Assembly (NCBI GenBank): GCA_910575665.1
Contig: CAJTFB010000003.1
Span: 1-64,000, forward strand
Direction: 5' to 3'
Source of the DNA: Eubacteriaceae bacterium
GTDB lineage: Bacteria > Bacillota > Clostridia > Lachnospirales > Lachnospiraceae
Length of the DNA stretch: 64,000 nucleotides
Position 1 is the stretch's first letter. Each line of letters opens with the position of its first letter. The notes below the pieces were generated by a model, which was not told where the DNA came from, searched no databases, and saw nothing but the letters and a program-made list of their open reading frames with translations. Below are positions 17,595 through 27,637 of the stretch, piece by piece. The position numbers and the translations under genes are program-made.

Positions 17595-18434
17595 ATGCGA
17601 ATTGCAGAGACGATAAAGGATGTCAGAGAACAGGTAAAGGCATGGAGAAAGGAAGGCTTGTCTGTGGGACTGGTGCCTACCATGGGATATCTTCATGAGG
17701 GGCATAAGAGCCTGATTGACAAGGCGGTGGAGGAAAATGACCGGGTAGTGGTCAGTGTGTTTGTAAATCCCATCCAGTTCGGCCCCAGTGAGGATCTGGC
17801 GAGTTATCCCCGTGACCTGGAACGAGATGGAAAAATCTGTGAAGAGGCGGGAGCAGATTTGGTTTTCCATCCGGCAGAGGGAGAAATGTATTTTGAGGAT
17901 TTTTGTACCTATGTAGATATGGATGATCTCACTAAGGGACTTTGCGGTAAGTCAAGACCTACCCATTTTCGGGGTGTGTGTACGGTGGTGTCAAAGCTGT
18001 TCCATATCGTAGCGCCGGACCGGGCGTATTTTGGCCAGAAGGATGCCCAGCAGCTGGCAGTGATCCGTCGGATGGTAAGGGATCTGAATTTTGACCTGGA
18101 GATCGTGGGCTGCCCTATTGTGAGAGAGGCGGATGGATTGGCGAAGAGTTCCCGCAATACCTATTTGAATAAAGAGGAAAGAAAAGCGGCGGTGATTCTT
18201 CACAAGGGCTTATCAGAGGGAGAAAAACTTCTACGGGATGGCGAAAAGAGCGCAGTGAAGATCGTGGCGGCGATCCGAAGTACCATAGAGAGTGAAGCGC
18301 TGGCGAGAATCGACTACGTCGAGGTGGTGGACTGGAATACATTGAAACCCGTAGATCAGATCCAGGGAGAAGTTTTGGCAGCAGTGGCTGTCTATATTGG
18401 AAAAACGAGGCTCATCGATAATTTCATTGCCTAG
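17595..18434 (+). CDS. panC: Pantothenate synthetase
   Basis: A 279-residue PanC, which joins pantoate and beta-alanine with ATP through a pantoyl-adenylate. The nucleotide-binding PTMGYLHEGH (residues 28-37) and the later GLAKSSRNTYL (KMSKS-like) are both present, as is the DRAYFGQKDAQQ segment. The start at 17595 has AAGGGG 8 bases upstream; an earlier ATG at 17574 overlaps panB without a site. It is the last gene of the operon. No clear terminator follows, so transcription may run into the AraC gene. Confidence 0.96.
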   Translation: MRIAETIKDVREQVKAWRKEGLSVGLVPTMGYLHEGHKSLIDKAVEENDRVVVSVFVNPIQFGPSEDLASYPRDLERDGKICEEAGADLVFHPAEGEMYFEDFCTYVDMDDLTKGLCGKSRPTHFRGVCTVVSKLFHIVAPDRAYFGQKDAQQLAVIRRMVRDLNFDLEIVGCPIVREADGLAKSSRNTYLNKEERKAAVILHKGLSEGEKLLRDGEKSAVKIVAAIRSTIESEALARIDYVEVVDWNTLKPVDQIQGEVLAAVAVYIGKTRLIDNFIA

Positions 18435-18538
18435 ATCGACGACGCGAAACAGGGTTTAAATTCGTGTTTTTGAGCAAGTATACGAATATTGGTATCTGGC
18501 TATATCACGCAGTACGTAGTTATTAGGAGAAATGACGG

Positions 18539-19387
18539 ATGGACAATATACAATTTGACCTGGTTACGGAGGAATTAAATCCTACCTTTCTATTTGGGGT
18601 AAAGATTGATCGTAAAGAGAGCGAAAATAATTACCATAGTCATGATTTTCCAGAGATTGGAGTTATTTTGGAGGGTGAGGGACTCTATCATCTGGATGAT
18701 GAATATATACCGGTGAGAACCGGGGATGTACTGATTTTTAATCCGGGAACAAGACATGAGAGCATCATTGACGACAGCGAAACGGGACGGGTAGAATTCT
18801 TTTTCGGGTTTACCGATGTAAAATTCTGTGGCATGAGACCGAATCATATCGAGCTGAAAGACGGCGGAAATGTTCTGCATACGAAGGGAAAGACACAGAG
18901 GACAATATTCCGTATCTGTGAGGAGATGGTCAAGGAAAATCAGACAAGGATGCCAGGGCGTTATTTTATGCTCAAATCATTCCTTGTACAGCTGTTGTTA
19001 AGTATCGTGAGAGAGCAGACTGGACAGGTGGAACTGGCAGAGGGAAAGGAATTTGACTATGCGGGGAAGAAAGATACCGCAGAAAAGATTGCTGATTATC
19101 TGGAAGAACATTATGCGGATAAGATCTCGCTGGACCAGATCGCAGAAAATATGTATCTCAGCCCATTTTATATCTCGAAGATCTTCAAGTCAGAGATAGG
19201 AGAATCTCCGATTCATTATCTTATTCGTGTGAGAATGGAAAAGGCAAAGGCGATTCTGGAGTCGGGATCTTCGTTGTCCATAGCAGAGATTGCCGAGAGA
19301 GTCGGTTACGAGGATGCTTATCATTTCAGTAAGCTCTTTAAAAAAGCGTATGGTGTGTCTCCTTCTAAGATGAGGAAAGAAGCCTAA
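18539..19387 (+). CDS. AraC-family regulator with cupin sensor domain
   Basis: A 282-residue regulator. The N-terminal cupin (SHDFPEIGVILEGEGLYHL, then GDVLIFNPGTRHE) is the likely sugar or small-molecule pocket. The C-terminal 100 residues contain two helix-turn-helix motifs (ISLDQIAENMYLSPFYISK and SIAEIAERVGYEDAYHFSK) and end in FKKAYGVSPSKMR, as in AraC/XylS. AGGAG precedes the ATG. No sugar gene is adjacent, so the target is unknown. A strong bidirectional terminator follows directly. Confidence 0.9.
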   Translation: MDNIQFDLVTEELNPTFLFGVKIDRKESENNYHSHDFPEIGVILEGEGLYHLDDEYIPVRTGDVLIFNPGTRHESIIDDSETGRVEFFFGFTDVKFCGMRPNHIELKDGGNVLHTKGKTQRTIFRICEEMVKENQTRMPGRYFMLKSFLVQLLLSIVREQTGQVELAEGKEFDYAGKKDTAEKIADYLEEHYADKISLDQIAENMYLSPFYISKIFKSEIGESPIHYLIRVRMEKAKAILESGSSLSIAEIAERVGYEDAYHFSKLFKKAYGVSPSKMRKEA

Positions 19388-19389
19388 TC

Positions 19390-19435
19390 ATCCGGGGGAG
19401 GCAGCCTGAAAGATTTCAGGCTGCCTCCCCCGGAT
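19390..19435. terminator. Strong bidirectional terminator
   Basis: A 21-22 bp perfect inverted repeat (from ATCCGGGGGAGG to CCTCCCCCGGAT) with a very short loop, between the convergent AraC gene and the broken chemoreceptor gene. The stem is GC-rich; T-runs are short. Confidence 0.75.
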
Positions 19436-19482
19436 TTGCATTAGATAGGAAAGATCTATGACTACCTTTGAGACGATTCTTC

Positions 19483-20686
19483 CTATAATATATACTTTTC
19501 CACATTTCCTTTTAACGTATCGGAGCTGGTAAGGAGCTCTTCTGTGCTGGAACAACAGGTATCTGTCATGGTCACATTTTTTTCACTGAGCTTTACGGAG
19601 ACCAGGAGCTCTGATTCGATCTGCTGGGTCTGGTTCAGCAGGGAATCCAGGATATTGGTGATCTGTTCCATCTTTTCCGCCATTTTACGGTTATCACTCA
19701 GGGAGGCAAGAAGGGTTTCCCTTGTGGAGTCTGTGATCTCAATACCTTCCCTTACGTAGGAATTATTGTCGTTGATGATCTGGGCGATCTCAAGGTTTGC
19801 CCTCATGGTATCTTCGCTGAGCTTGCTGATCTCGCCAGCTACCACAGCAAATCCTTTTCCGGCTTCTCCCGCCCGCGCCGCTTCGATGGAAGCGTTCAGT
19901 GACAGCATCTGGGTCTGGGAAGAAATACTTTCTATCTTATTTACAAATTCGGAGATGGACTCGGAACTAGTCTGAATCTGATTTATGCTTTCTGTCAGTT
20001 TTTTCATTCCGTTGCTTCCGATATCATTCAGCGCTCCGCTGTTGACCGCAATCGCCTCATTGGTGTTGGTGATCTGTTCGTGAATCTGCGTCATATCATG
20101 ACAGAACCGGTCGAATTCCTGGCGGAGTTCTCCCATGGAACGGGTTTGTTCTGAACTGTTGCCAGCGATCTCTTCTGCCACCGCGGCAATTTGTCCAGAA
20201 GAGGTGTTTAAGTCTGCGGAGACGGTATTGATGTCTCCTATAATATTTCTAAATTTTTCTATAATCTGGTTGATACCAGTCCCGTTCTGCCACGACGTAG
20301 TTATCTTCTGGAATCCAGTTGTCGCTGCAGATCATTTTTGTTTTGAAAGAAGGGGATCCGATGTATGCGCTAAGAAGATCTTTGTGTTCCTTAGCGACAG
20401 TCTCCAGATATTTTTGTGTTGCGTCATAATCATTCATGATATCTGTATTATAGCTGATATAAGACATGAATGAATCGAGAATACTTATTCTTTCATTAAA
20501 CCAGCTTTCTACATTATGGTGGCTCTGGGATTTCAGCATTGCATGTTTATCCTGAAAGGATGTAATTTCTAGCCAGCCTACCAGAACCAGTGCCAGCGTA
20601 AGAATAGAAATGATACTAATTCTAAGGTACTTTACAATTTCTTTTTGAAATTTTTCACTGTAGCTCTGCATTTGCTTTTCCTCCAA
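19483..20686 (-). pseudogene. Methyl-accepting chemotaxis protein, broken by deletion and frameshift
   Basis: Two pieces of one chemoreceptor. The N-terminal piece (20686 to 20249) has a membrane segment near residues 22-42 and the first half of a Cache sensor ending [11 protein letters not shown] and a stop. The C-terminal piece, in another frame, reads through [16 protein letters not shown] and [14 protein letters not shown] into a full signalling domain with [21 protein letters not shown]. The second half of the Cache domain, the second membrane helix and HAMP are absent. The break is near 20250-20275, so a deletion joined the parts out of frame. It would otherwise feed CheA. A sequencing error alone cannot explain the missing middle. 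Confidence 0.8.
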
Positions 20687-20849
20687 ATGATCATAATTAT
20701 AGACATTTTATCATAGAAATCCTTTGCTTGGCAATTATATAATTTTGATTTTATATTGAAAAAAGAAAATAAGTATAATAATATAATATCATAAAAATAC
20801 AGCAAAGAATGCAGCTTGGTATCGCCAGGCTTTATGATGGGAGGATGGC

Positions 20850-21518
20850 ATGAAGAAAATAGCGATCGTCGAGGATGATCCGGTGATCAGCGGTCAGCTG
20901 GCGGACTTTCTCATGAACAATGGATATGAGTGCAGCGGAGTGACGGATTATGCGAATTGTGTTGAGCAAATTCTTGCGGCGGGGGCGGATATGGTTCTCT
21001 TGGATCTGACGCTGCCAGGGGCGGATGGGACGGCGATCTTAAAAAAGGTCAGACAGAACTCGGAGGTGCCGATCATCATCGTCACAAGTAAAAATACAGA
21101 GATGGATGAAGTGATCTGCATGAGTTATGGCGCGGATGACTTTATTGCGAAGCCCTATAATCCAGCGATTCTTTTGCTGCATATCGAGGCAGTATTTAAG
21201 CGGCTTGCCCACCCGGCGGAACAGACTGTGCTTACCTGTGGCTGCCTGCGCCTGGACAAAGAGCGGGGAACCCTTTATATCGGAGAGGAAGAGGTGGATT
21301 TGACAAAAAATGAGATGAAAATACTCATTTATCTGATGAAACATCAGGGAAAAATCGTGGCAAGGGAGGAGCTGATTAGTTATCTCTGGGATACGGAAGA
21401 ATTTGTGGATGATAATACTTTGACGGTGAATGTAAACCGTGTTCGGACAAAACTAAAGGAATATGGTGTGGAAGATTTGATCCGGACCAAGAGAGGGATC
21501 GGGTATGTGATGGGATGA
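20850..21518 (+). CDS. OmpR-type response regulator, BceR-like
   Basis: A 222-residue regulator. The receiver has the acidic pair EDD (8-10), phospho-acceptor Asp52 in LLDLTLPG and the late Lys in AKPYNP. The C-terminus is a winged helix with the DDNTLTVNVNRVRTKL recognition helix. This form pairs with small BceS-type kinases that respond to cell-wall-active peptides through a BceAB transporter. The kinase follows with a 4-base overlap. No transporter is adjacent; the nearest BceAB-like pair is at 38101, about 16 kb away on the same strand. Confidence 0.88.
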   Translation: MKKIAIVEDDPVISGQLADFLMNNGYECSGVTDYANCVEQILAAGADMVLLDLTLPGADGTAILKKVRQNSEVPIIIVTSKNTEMDEVICMSYGADDFIAKPYNPAILLLHIEAVFKRLAHPAEQTVLTCGCLRLDKERGTLYIGEEEVDLTKNEMKILIYLMKHQGKIVAREELISYLWDTEEFVDDNTLTVNVNRVRTKLKEYGVEDLIRTKRGIGYVMG

Positions 21519-22519
21519 AAGGAAGCGATTTTTTTAAAGAAAAGGCGGGATGGATTGCTATCTTGCTGGTGCAGATGCTTTTGGTGGCGCTTATCGGTGC
21601 AGCGTTGGGAGTACATGCCTTTTTTTGGGGGAGCGCAGTATTCTTGGAGATTGTGGTTCTGGCTGTGATGTGGGTGAGTGAATACCAGAAAAAAAATGCC
21701 TTTTATGGCGAGTTGTTTCAAAATCTGGAGGAGCTGGATAAAAAGTATCTGATCACAGAGATGGTACGCAGACCGGAGTTTCTGGAGGGACAGCTTTTAT
21801 ATGATGCGTTATACGATATCGACAAATCCATGAATGAGCGGGTGGGAGATATGGGGTGTCTGGTTCGGGAGTTTAAGGACTATGTAGAGATGTGGATCCA
21901 TGAGATCAAAATTCCCATCTCGGCGTTGTCCCTAATGAATTATAATGAAAAGATAGATATCGGAAGTTACCGCGCGCAGGTAGCGAAGATCTCCCAATAT
22001 GTAGAGCAGATCCTGTATTATGTACGTGCGGATGCGCCCCAGAAGGATTATCTGATGAAAAAATGTCATCTGGACCAGCTGATTAACGAGGTACTTCTGG
22101 AACATAAGGAAGAGTTGATTGAAGGTCACTTTAAAATCGAGAAGGAGAATACGGAAGTAACCATCGTCTCCGATGCTAAGTGGATCAAATTTATGCTGGG
22201 GCAGATCATAAATAATAGTGTGAAATATCAAAGAACATCGCGTTCTTATCTTGGCTTTTCTGTGGAGGAGGACTCCGGCATGTTGAGACTGTCTGTGGAG
22301 GATCATGGTCTCGGCATCTGTTCCGGGGATATCCAGCGGGTTTTTGAAAAATCTTTTACCGGAGAAAATGGAAGAAAGGTGACGGCATCCACCGGTATGG
22401 GATTATATATCTGCCGGAAGATGTGTGAGAAACTGGGACACCGGATCTGGCTGGAGTCAGAGGAAGGGAAATTTACAAGAGTTACGATAGAATTTGGCAG
22501 GGATGATTTTTATTTATGA
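21515..22519 (+). CDS. BceS-like intramembrane-sensing histidine kinase
   Basis: A 334-residue kinase with two N-terminal membrane helices (about residues 12-30 and 36-54) separated by only a few residues, so it has no outside sensor domain. That is the mark of BceS-type kinases that sense through an ABC transporter. The H-box is EMWIHEIKIPISA with the His near residue 129. The ATP domain shows NNSVKYQ, DHGLGI and TGMGLYICRK. It overlaps the regulator gene by 4 bases and ends before a good terminator, so the two-gene operon is complete. Confidence 0.88.
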   Translation: MKGSDFFKEKAGWIAILLVQMLLVALIGAALGVHAFFWGSAVFLEIVVLAVMWVSEYQKKNAFYGELFQNLEELDKKYLITEMVRRPEFLEGQLLYDALYDIDKSMNERVGDMGCLVREFKDYVEMWIHEIKIPISALSLMNYNEKIDIGSYRAQVAKISQYVEQILYYVRADAPQKDYLMKKCHLDQLINEVLLEHKEELIEGHFKIEKENTEVTIVSDAKWIKFMLGQIINNSVKYQRTSRSYLGFSVEEDSGMLRLSVEDHGLGICSGDIQRVFEKSFTGENGRKVTASTGMGLYICRKMCEKLGHRIWLESEEGKFTRVTIEFGRDDFYL

Positions 22520-22545
22520 AATTATGCCGCAGGGAAAAAACGTAT

Positions 22546-22583
22546 AAAAAACCGGAAAACTGACAGAGCATTCCGGTTTTTTT
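22546..22583 (+). terminator. Terminator of the BceRS-like operon
   Basis: Stem AAAAAACCGGAA / TTCCGGTTTTTT with a 13-base loop, ending in a run of seven T, 27 bases after the kinase stop. The A-run could also serve the converging hybrid kinase gene. Confidence 0.85.
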
Positions 22584-22612
22584 ATGATTTAAACATTTTT
22601 TTATGGATGGTT

Positions 22613-25168
22613 TTATTCTTTTTCCGGCAGGAAACGTGCCAATACCCGTGTCAGGACGTCCATATCAATAGGTTTGGAAGTATGGGCGTTCATCCCGTGA
22701 TCCAGGCATTTTTTTACGTCCTCAGAAAAGGCATCCGCTGTCATAGCGATAATCGGTAGATCGGCATCGGAACGGTCGAGGGTACGAATCTTTGCGCTTG
22801 CCTCATATCCCGTCATAATCGGCATACGGATATCCATAAGTACCGCATCATAATAGCCTTCTTCAGAATTCTGGAACATCTCTACACAGATCTGGCCATT
22901 CTGTGCCCATTCAACTTCCATACCTATACTGGTGAGAAGTTCATTGGCAATTTCATAGTTGAGGTCATTGTCCTCTGCCAGTAAGATTTTAACACCATTA
23001 AAATCTCTTCTTTTTTGTGTCTGCTCCTGCTGTTTGCCCTGGATTGGATCCATAAACTGCATAAGTCCGTGGTAAAGGGTGGACTTGAATAATGGTTTGC
23101 CAATGAATCCGCTGATGCCGGCATCTTTGGCATCCTCTTCAATATCGCTCCAGTCGTAGGCGGATATGAGAAGGATTGGAATGTCGTTTCCAAAACGCTT
23201 GCGCAGCTCCTTTGCTGTTTCGATACCGCTCATTCCCTGCATCTTCCAGTCCAGCAGTACGATCTGATAGTCATTGTGTTTTCTTAAATGTTCTTCCACC
23301 ATCTCGATGGCGGACTCACCGTCAAGAGTCCAGTCACATGTGACAGACATTTCTTTTAGATTTGCAGCGGTATCTTTGCACAGCTGTTCATCATCATCCA
23401 CAAGAAGCATATTCCAGGCGGGAAGAATCATATCTTCCTCTGAAACCGTAGCCCGTTCCAGATCAAGGATGACATGGAATTCAGTTCCTTTCTGAAGTTC
23501 GCTGTGAACTTCTATCGTTCCTTCCATGGCATCGATGATGTGTTTGTTGATCGTCATGCCAAGACCGGTTCCTTCTGTTTTGTGTACTCTCAGATTGTCC
23601 TCGCGCACAAAGGCTTCAAACATTTTTTCCTGAAATTCTGGTGTCATGCCGATGCCGCTGTCTTTGATACGGAAGTTGACACGGACAAAATTGTCGCCCT
23701 TTGGTGATTCTTCCTGATCCACATAGATATGGATCTCACCGCCCTCCGGTGTGAACTTGAAGGCATTGGACATGAAGTTAATCAAAACCTGGTTCAGCCG
23801 GACGCTGTCACAGTACACATTCTCAGACAGAATATTGGAAATAAATATATCAAATTTCTGATTTTTCGCTTTCACCTGTGGCTGGATCACGCTTACGATG
23901 CTTTCCATGGCCTCCCGCAGAGAGATCAGCTCTATGTTCAGAGTCATTTTTCCACTCTCTATTTTCGACATATCCAGGATGTCATTGATAAGGCCGAGCA
24001 GATGACGGCTGGACAGCGTTATTTTCTTCAGGCAGTTTTTTAGCTGCGCCTTGTCATCAATATTCGCTGTGGCGATGGTGGTCATACCCACAATGGCATT
24101 CATCGGGGTACGGATATCGTGGCTCATATTTGACAGAAACTCGCTCTTTGCCTGGTTTGCCTTGATGGCCTCATTGCGGGCCTGTTTCACCTGGACCAGC
24201 TGATTTTTCGCCAGTTTATAAAATATCACAAATACCACCATAAAGATAATGTACATCATGGATAATGCCATCAGAAAGGAGATCAGTCTCTGATTGTCCA
24301 GCTCAAGGATAATGTCATCCAGGGCATCATAGGACATAGCGGTTACCAGATACCATTCAGAATAAGACAGCGGTGTACTATATACACACCGGATCCCCAC
24401 ACTGGTGGATAGGATATCGGAGTACAAAACTCTTTCATTTATCGCTTCCTGAAGATTCTTTATATAGTAATCCACGCCCCGTTCATCTGTATCAAGTACC
24501 ATTTTTTTCAAGCGTTCATAATAATTATTTAAAATTGCCGAACCACTTTTTATGACAAAATCACCATTTCTTCTTATTATATGTGAATATGTCTCGGTAT
24601 TCTGATCGTCGAGGGAAAGTGTATCGCTTATAAATTTGATATCGATGCCGCCCACCAGTGCGATACTTTTTTTCCCATTGTTCATTTCATACTCGCAGGG
24701 AACACCCAGTAGTACAAGTTCTAATTCTGGATCAGGAGTACTTGCGATGGCTATTTTTTTATCCTTGTTTTTTAAAGAGGAAAAAAATGGTTCGGAGTCA
24801 GCGATAACAACATCATCACCGAGGATCAATTCCACGCTTCCATCTTCTGCATAAAGTCCCAAAAAGTTGAAATTTCTAGAAGCCGCACTTGCCGCCAGGT
24901 CTTCTATCAGTTCATCGCCTTTCAGGTCTCCGTCAGGTGGAGTTGCGTTGATCATGCCTTCCACCTGGGACAATTTAATGTCCATCGTGGTTTCAAAATG
25001 TTTGGTGATCTCCGTGCTCATTCTTTCCATATAGAAATTGCCGATTTTAGCAGAAGTTTCTCTGCTCTTATCTGCCATACGATTCATAAGAAAGACAAAT
25101 ATACATGCACTTAATATAAATACCAGAATGAAACTTCCAATAAGAAAGCGGGATGTTTTGTTTTTCAT
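22613..25168 (-). CDS. Membrane-bound hybrid sensor kinase with two receivers
   Basis: An 851-residue hybrid kinase. One membrane helix at residues 8-28, an extracellular Cache-like region to about 285, and a second helix near 290-312 lead into a coiled linker. HisKA follows ([16 protein letters not shown]), then the ATP domain ([27 protein letters not shown]). Receiver 1 carries [12 protein letters not shown]; receiver 2 carries [16 protein letters not shown]. There is no output domain, so the phosphoryl group probably passes to a separate protein. It is a single-gene unit read against its neighbours, with a structured repeat upstream. The ligand is unknown. Confidence 0.9.
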   Translation of the reverse strand: MKNKTSRFLIGSFILVFILSACIFVFLMNRMADKSRETSAKIGNFYMERMSTEITKHFETTMDIKLSQVEGMINATPPDGDLKGDELIEDLAASAASRNFNFLGLYAEDGSVELILGDDVVIADSEPFFSSLKNKDKKIAIASTPDPELELVLLGVPCEYEMNNGKKSIALVGGIDIKFISDTLSLDDQNTETYSHIIRRNGDFVIKSGSAILNNYYERLKKMVLDTDERGVDYYIKNLQEAINERVLYSDILSTSVGIRCVYSTPLSYSEWYLVTAMSYDALDDIILELDNQRLISFLMALSMMYIIFMVVFVIFYKLAKNQLVQVKQARNEAIKANQAKSEFLSNMSHDIRTPMNAIVGMTTIATANIDDKAQLKNCLKKITLSSRHLLGLINDILDMSKIESGKMTLNIELISLREAMESIVSVIQPQVKAKNQKFDIFISNILSENVYCDSVRLNQVLINFMSNAFKFTPEGGEIHIYVDQEESPKGDNFVRVNFRIKDSGIGMTPEFQEKMFEAFVREDNLRVHKTEGTGLGMTINKHIIDAMEGTIEVHSELQKGTEFHVILDLERATVSEEDMILPAWNMLLVDDDEQLCKDTAANLKEMSVTCDWTLDGESAIEMVEEHLRKHNDYQIVLLDWKMQGMSGIETAKELRKRFGNDIPILLISAYDWSDIEEDAKDAGISGFIGKPLFKSTLYHGLMQFMDPIQGKQQEQTQKRRDFNGVKILLAEDNDLNYEIANELLTSIGMEVEWAQNGQICVEMFQNSEEGYYDAVLMDIRMPIMTGYEASAKIRTLDRSDADLPIIAMTADAFSEDVKKCLDHGMNAHTSKPIDMDVLTRVLARFLPEKE

Positions 25169-25217
25169 GTTTTCACCTCATAATAGTTAAAGTACTTTGA
25201 CCCTGGAGAATACTATA

Positions 25218-25378
25218 AATGATACCACGAATTGCTTCGCACTGTGTGCTCCCGCAATTCTAAAAACATTCGAAATTCGCCCTGTTCGGGCTGCTTTCTC
25301 ATGTTTTTGCGGGTCTCAAAGTCATAAAACCATATGTAAACATATGATTTATGACTATTTGACCCTGGTATCATTATA
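25218..25378. repeat. MITE-like structured intergenic element
   Basis: A 161-bp segment bounded by the inverted 10-mers AATGATACCA (25218) and TGGTATCATT (25369). Inside are nested complementary segments: CCCGCA with TGCGGG, AAAAACAT with ATGTTTTT, a central GCCC-TGTT-CGGGC loop, and a second hairpin (GTCATAAA...TTTATGAC around CATATG arms). An 11-base direct repeat TTTGACCCTGG occurs at its left flank (25196) and right end (25361). There is no open reading frame. The form resembles a non-autonomous mobile element or a conserved intergenic repeat; only one copy is in this window. Confidence 0.55.
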
Positions 25379-25427
25379 TATCATAAAGGAAAAATCTACA
25401 AGACTTGAAAATATCACATTTACTGAA

Positions 25428-25456
25428 TTGATATTGTTTTTGTAAGTTGCTATAAT
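25428..25456 (+). promoter_or_regulatory. Sigma-A promoter of the two-component/ABC locus
   Basis: TTGATA at 25428-25433, 17-base spacer, perfect TATAAT at 25451-25456. It lies about 38 bases before the response regulator gene and right of the structured repeat. Confidence 0.75.
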
Positions 25457-25493
25457 AAATAGAACATAAATATTCGCAGAGGAGGCTGGCAGC

Positions 25494-26168
25494 ATGAGTA
25501 CTAAGATGGCACAGAACAGGGTATTGATCGTGGAGGATGAGATTTCCATTGCAAAGATGATAGCCATGAATCTTAAAGTGGCAGGGTACGAGACAAGGAT
25601 GTTTCATGATGGCAGGGAGGCGGCGGAAGCGTTAGAAGAAGAGCGCGCCTATGATATTGCCCTGCTGGATGTCATGCTGCCCGGAATGGATGGATTCTCC
25701 TTGTTTGAGATTGTCAGGTCCTATGAGATACCGGTTATATTCCTGACGGCAAAAGACGATATCAACTCGAAGATACAGGGGCTGAAGGGGGGAGCAGAAG
25801 ATTATATCGTGAAACCTTTTGATATGCTGGAGCTTATGGTGCGGATGGAAAAGGTGCTGGAGAGGACGAAGAAACTTAGTGATGTCATACGCATTTTAGA
25901 TGTAGAGATTAATTTTCTGGAGCATTCCGTCAGAAAAAATGGCGAGGAGGTATTATTGAAGCCCATGGAGTTTGAACTGCTCTGTGTACTGGCACGGAAT
26001 AAAAATATCGCCATATCCAGAGAGGAGCTTTTGCGGCGTGTGTGGGGAATGGATTACCTCGGTGAGACGAGAACGGTGGATGTGCATATCGGGCAGCTCC
26101 GCAAAAAGCTCTCCTTAAATGACAATATAAAAACCGTTTCTAAGATGGGATACAGGCTGGAGGATTAG
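25494..26168 (+). CDS. OmpR-type response regulator
   Basis: A 224-residue regulator with receiver Asp59 in LLDVMLPGMDG, acidic VEDE, VKPF near 105 and a winged-helix output domain ending VDVHIGQLRKKL and KTVSKMGYRLE. It would control the adjacent transporter and extracellular-protein genes. GAGGAGG precedes the ATG at 25494; a second ATG at 25506 is possible. The kinase starts 3 bases after the stop. This pair is distinct from the BceRS-like pair at 20850. Confidence 0.9.
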   Translation: MSTKMAQNRVLIVEDEISIAKMIAMNLKVAGYETRMFHDGREAAEALEEERAYDIALLDVMLPGMDGFSLFEIVRSYEIPVIFLTAKDDINSKIQGLKGGAEDYIVKPFDMLELMVRMEKVLERTKKLSDVIRILDVEINFLEHSVRKNGEEVLLKPMEFELLCVLARNKNIAISREELLRRVWGMDYLGETRTVDVHIGQLRKKLSLNDNIKTVSKMGYRLED

Positions 26169-26171
26169 GGT

Positions 26172-27554
26172 ATGAGATTAAAGACAAAGATTATTCTCAT
26201 ATGCTGTATCAGCACGTTGTTCTCATGTGCGTTCTGCAGTGTGGCGGTCTATGGTTTGGTAAAAAGAATTTCTCTGGAGGCAGCGGAAGGGCAGAGTTTA
26301 AAAAATGTAACGGACGAGATCTCACAGTTGGAAGACCGGATGAATGCAATTAGCAATGATATGAGATTTTCGCAGGATAAAGAGGTGCTGCAATACATTC
26401 TTAAACAGCACAACGATGATTTTCTGGTCTGCTTTTCCTCAGAGAGAGATGGGGAGGAGATTTATAATGTAACAGTTTTTAAACAGAGGGAGCTGAATGC
26501 CCTGGAGTATAGGTATATTTCTGATCCGGACCTGAAGATGGCGCAGATGGAGTGGGAGGACCAGCATTTTTTTGTCTATAACACGTATATAGGGGACATG
26601 TGTGTCATCTATATACTAGAAGATATCACCTATGTGTGGAAGCGCATGGGGCTGCTGGGATTTGGGCTGGTTGTTCTGACCTGTATTATTACGATGGGGG
26701 TCTGCTTGTTGCTTTTTATCGTGTTAAATAAGGTGCTTTTTCCCCTTCAGCAGTTAAATGACGGGGCAAAACAGATCGCCAGAGGCCGGTACGATGAGAG
26801 AATTCAGGTGGGGAGAAAGGATGAGATCGGAGAATTAAGCGAGAACTTCAATCAGATGGCAGGGGCGGTGCAGTTTCGAATCGAAAAGTTAAAGGAGGCA
26901 GAGTGGAAGCGGACATTATTTATGGGAAATCTAACTCATGAACTGAAAACTCCTATGACAGCGATCTCTGGATATGCCAGGACACTCCTGACAGTAAAGC
27001 TCCCGGAAGAGGACAGAGAAGAGGCACTTTCTTATATTTATGAAGAAAGCTGCCGGCTGGAGAGGCTCTCGCGAAAAATGATGGATCTGTTATTGCTGGA
27101 AGAAAATGACAATACTTGTTTTGAAAAAGTTGCAGCAGGCATATTATTTCACAGAGCGGCGGAGGCCTGCAGCCAAAGTCTGGAGCAAGACGGTATCCGT
27201 CTGGAATGTCAGGAAAAGGGGGAGGTTTTCCTGGTGGACGCCGATCTGTTTACCGAGGTACTGATCAATCTCATCGACAACGCCAGAAAGGCGAGCCAAA
27301 GGGGTGACCGGATCATACTTTCCGCCTCAGGGAATAGGATCTGCGTCAGGGATTTTGGAACTGGTATTCCGGAGGAGGAGAAGGAGAGGATCCTGGAACC
27401 ATTTTACATGATCGACAAGTCGAGGAGCAGAAAGAGCGGTGGCGCTGGACTTGGACTTGCCATCACAGCGATGATACTAAAAAGGCACAATTGCGGCATC
27501 CAGATCGAGAGCGAAGTGGGACAGGGAACTCAGATGATTTTACAATTTGTTTAA
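26172..27554 (+). CDS. Sensor histidine kinase with HAMP domain
   Basis: A 460-residue membrane kinase. Helices at about 6-28 and 158-185 enclose an extracellular sensor of about 130 residues. A HAMP linker (PLQQLNDGAKQIARGRYDER) follows. The H-box LTHELKTPMTAISGYA has His near residue 257. ATP-binding motifs are NLIDNARKAS, DFGTGIP and GGAGLGLAI. It partners the upstream regulator. No BceS-like features are present, so it probably senses its signal directly. A perfect 10-bp hairpin lies between this gene and the lipoprotein gene. Confidence 0.92.
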   Translation: MRLKTKIILICCISTLFSCAFCSVAVYGLVKRISLEAAEGQSLKNVTDEISQLEDRMNAISNDMRFSQDKEVLQYILKQHNDDFLVCFSSERDGEEIYNVTVFKQRELNALEYRYISDPDLKMAQMEWEDQHFFVYNTYIGDMCVIYILEDITYVWKRMGLLGFGLVVLTCIITMGVCLLLFIVLNKVLFPLQQLNDGAKQIARGRYDERIQVGRKDEIGELSENFNQMAGAVQFRIEKLKEAEWKRTLFMGNLTHELKTPMTAISGYARTLLTVKLPEEDREEALSYIYEESCRLERLSRKMMDLLLLEENDNTCFEKVAAGILFHRAAEACSQSLEQDGIRLECQEKGEVFLVDADLFTEVLINLIDNARKASQRGDRIILSASGNRICVRDFGTGIPEEEKERILEPFYMIDKSRSRKSGGAGLGLAITAMILKRHNCGIQIESEVGQGTQMILQFV

Positions 27555-27578
27555 AAAACGATGAATACTTGGTGAATG

Positions 27579-27609
27579 CGTCCATGTTAGAATGATTTCA
27601 ACATGGACG
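27579..27609 (+). terminator. Hairpin between kinase and lipoprotein genes (possible attenuator)
   Basis: CGTCCATGTT / AACATGGACG is a perfect 10-bp stem with an 11-base loop, followed by TTAGTCATTTT. The T content is modest, so it may lower, rather than stop, transcription into the downstream genes or act as a processing site. Confidence 0.45.
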
Positions 27610-27637
27610 TTAGTCATTTTGACAGGAGGGAACAAGT

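Noticed and set aside
20181-20275. Programmed frameshift in the chemoreceptor
   Set aside because: A shift would restore the frame but not the missing half Cache domain, second helix and HAMP, so a deletion is the simpler reading.
25169-25493. Small gene inside the structured repeat
   Set aside because: The only frames there run through the palindromic stems and lack ribosome sites.
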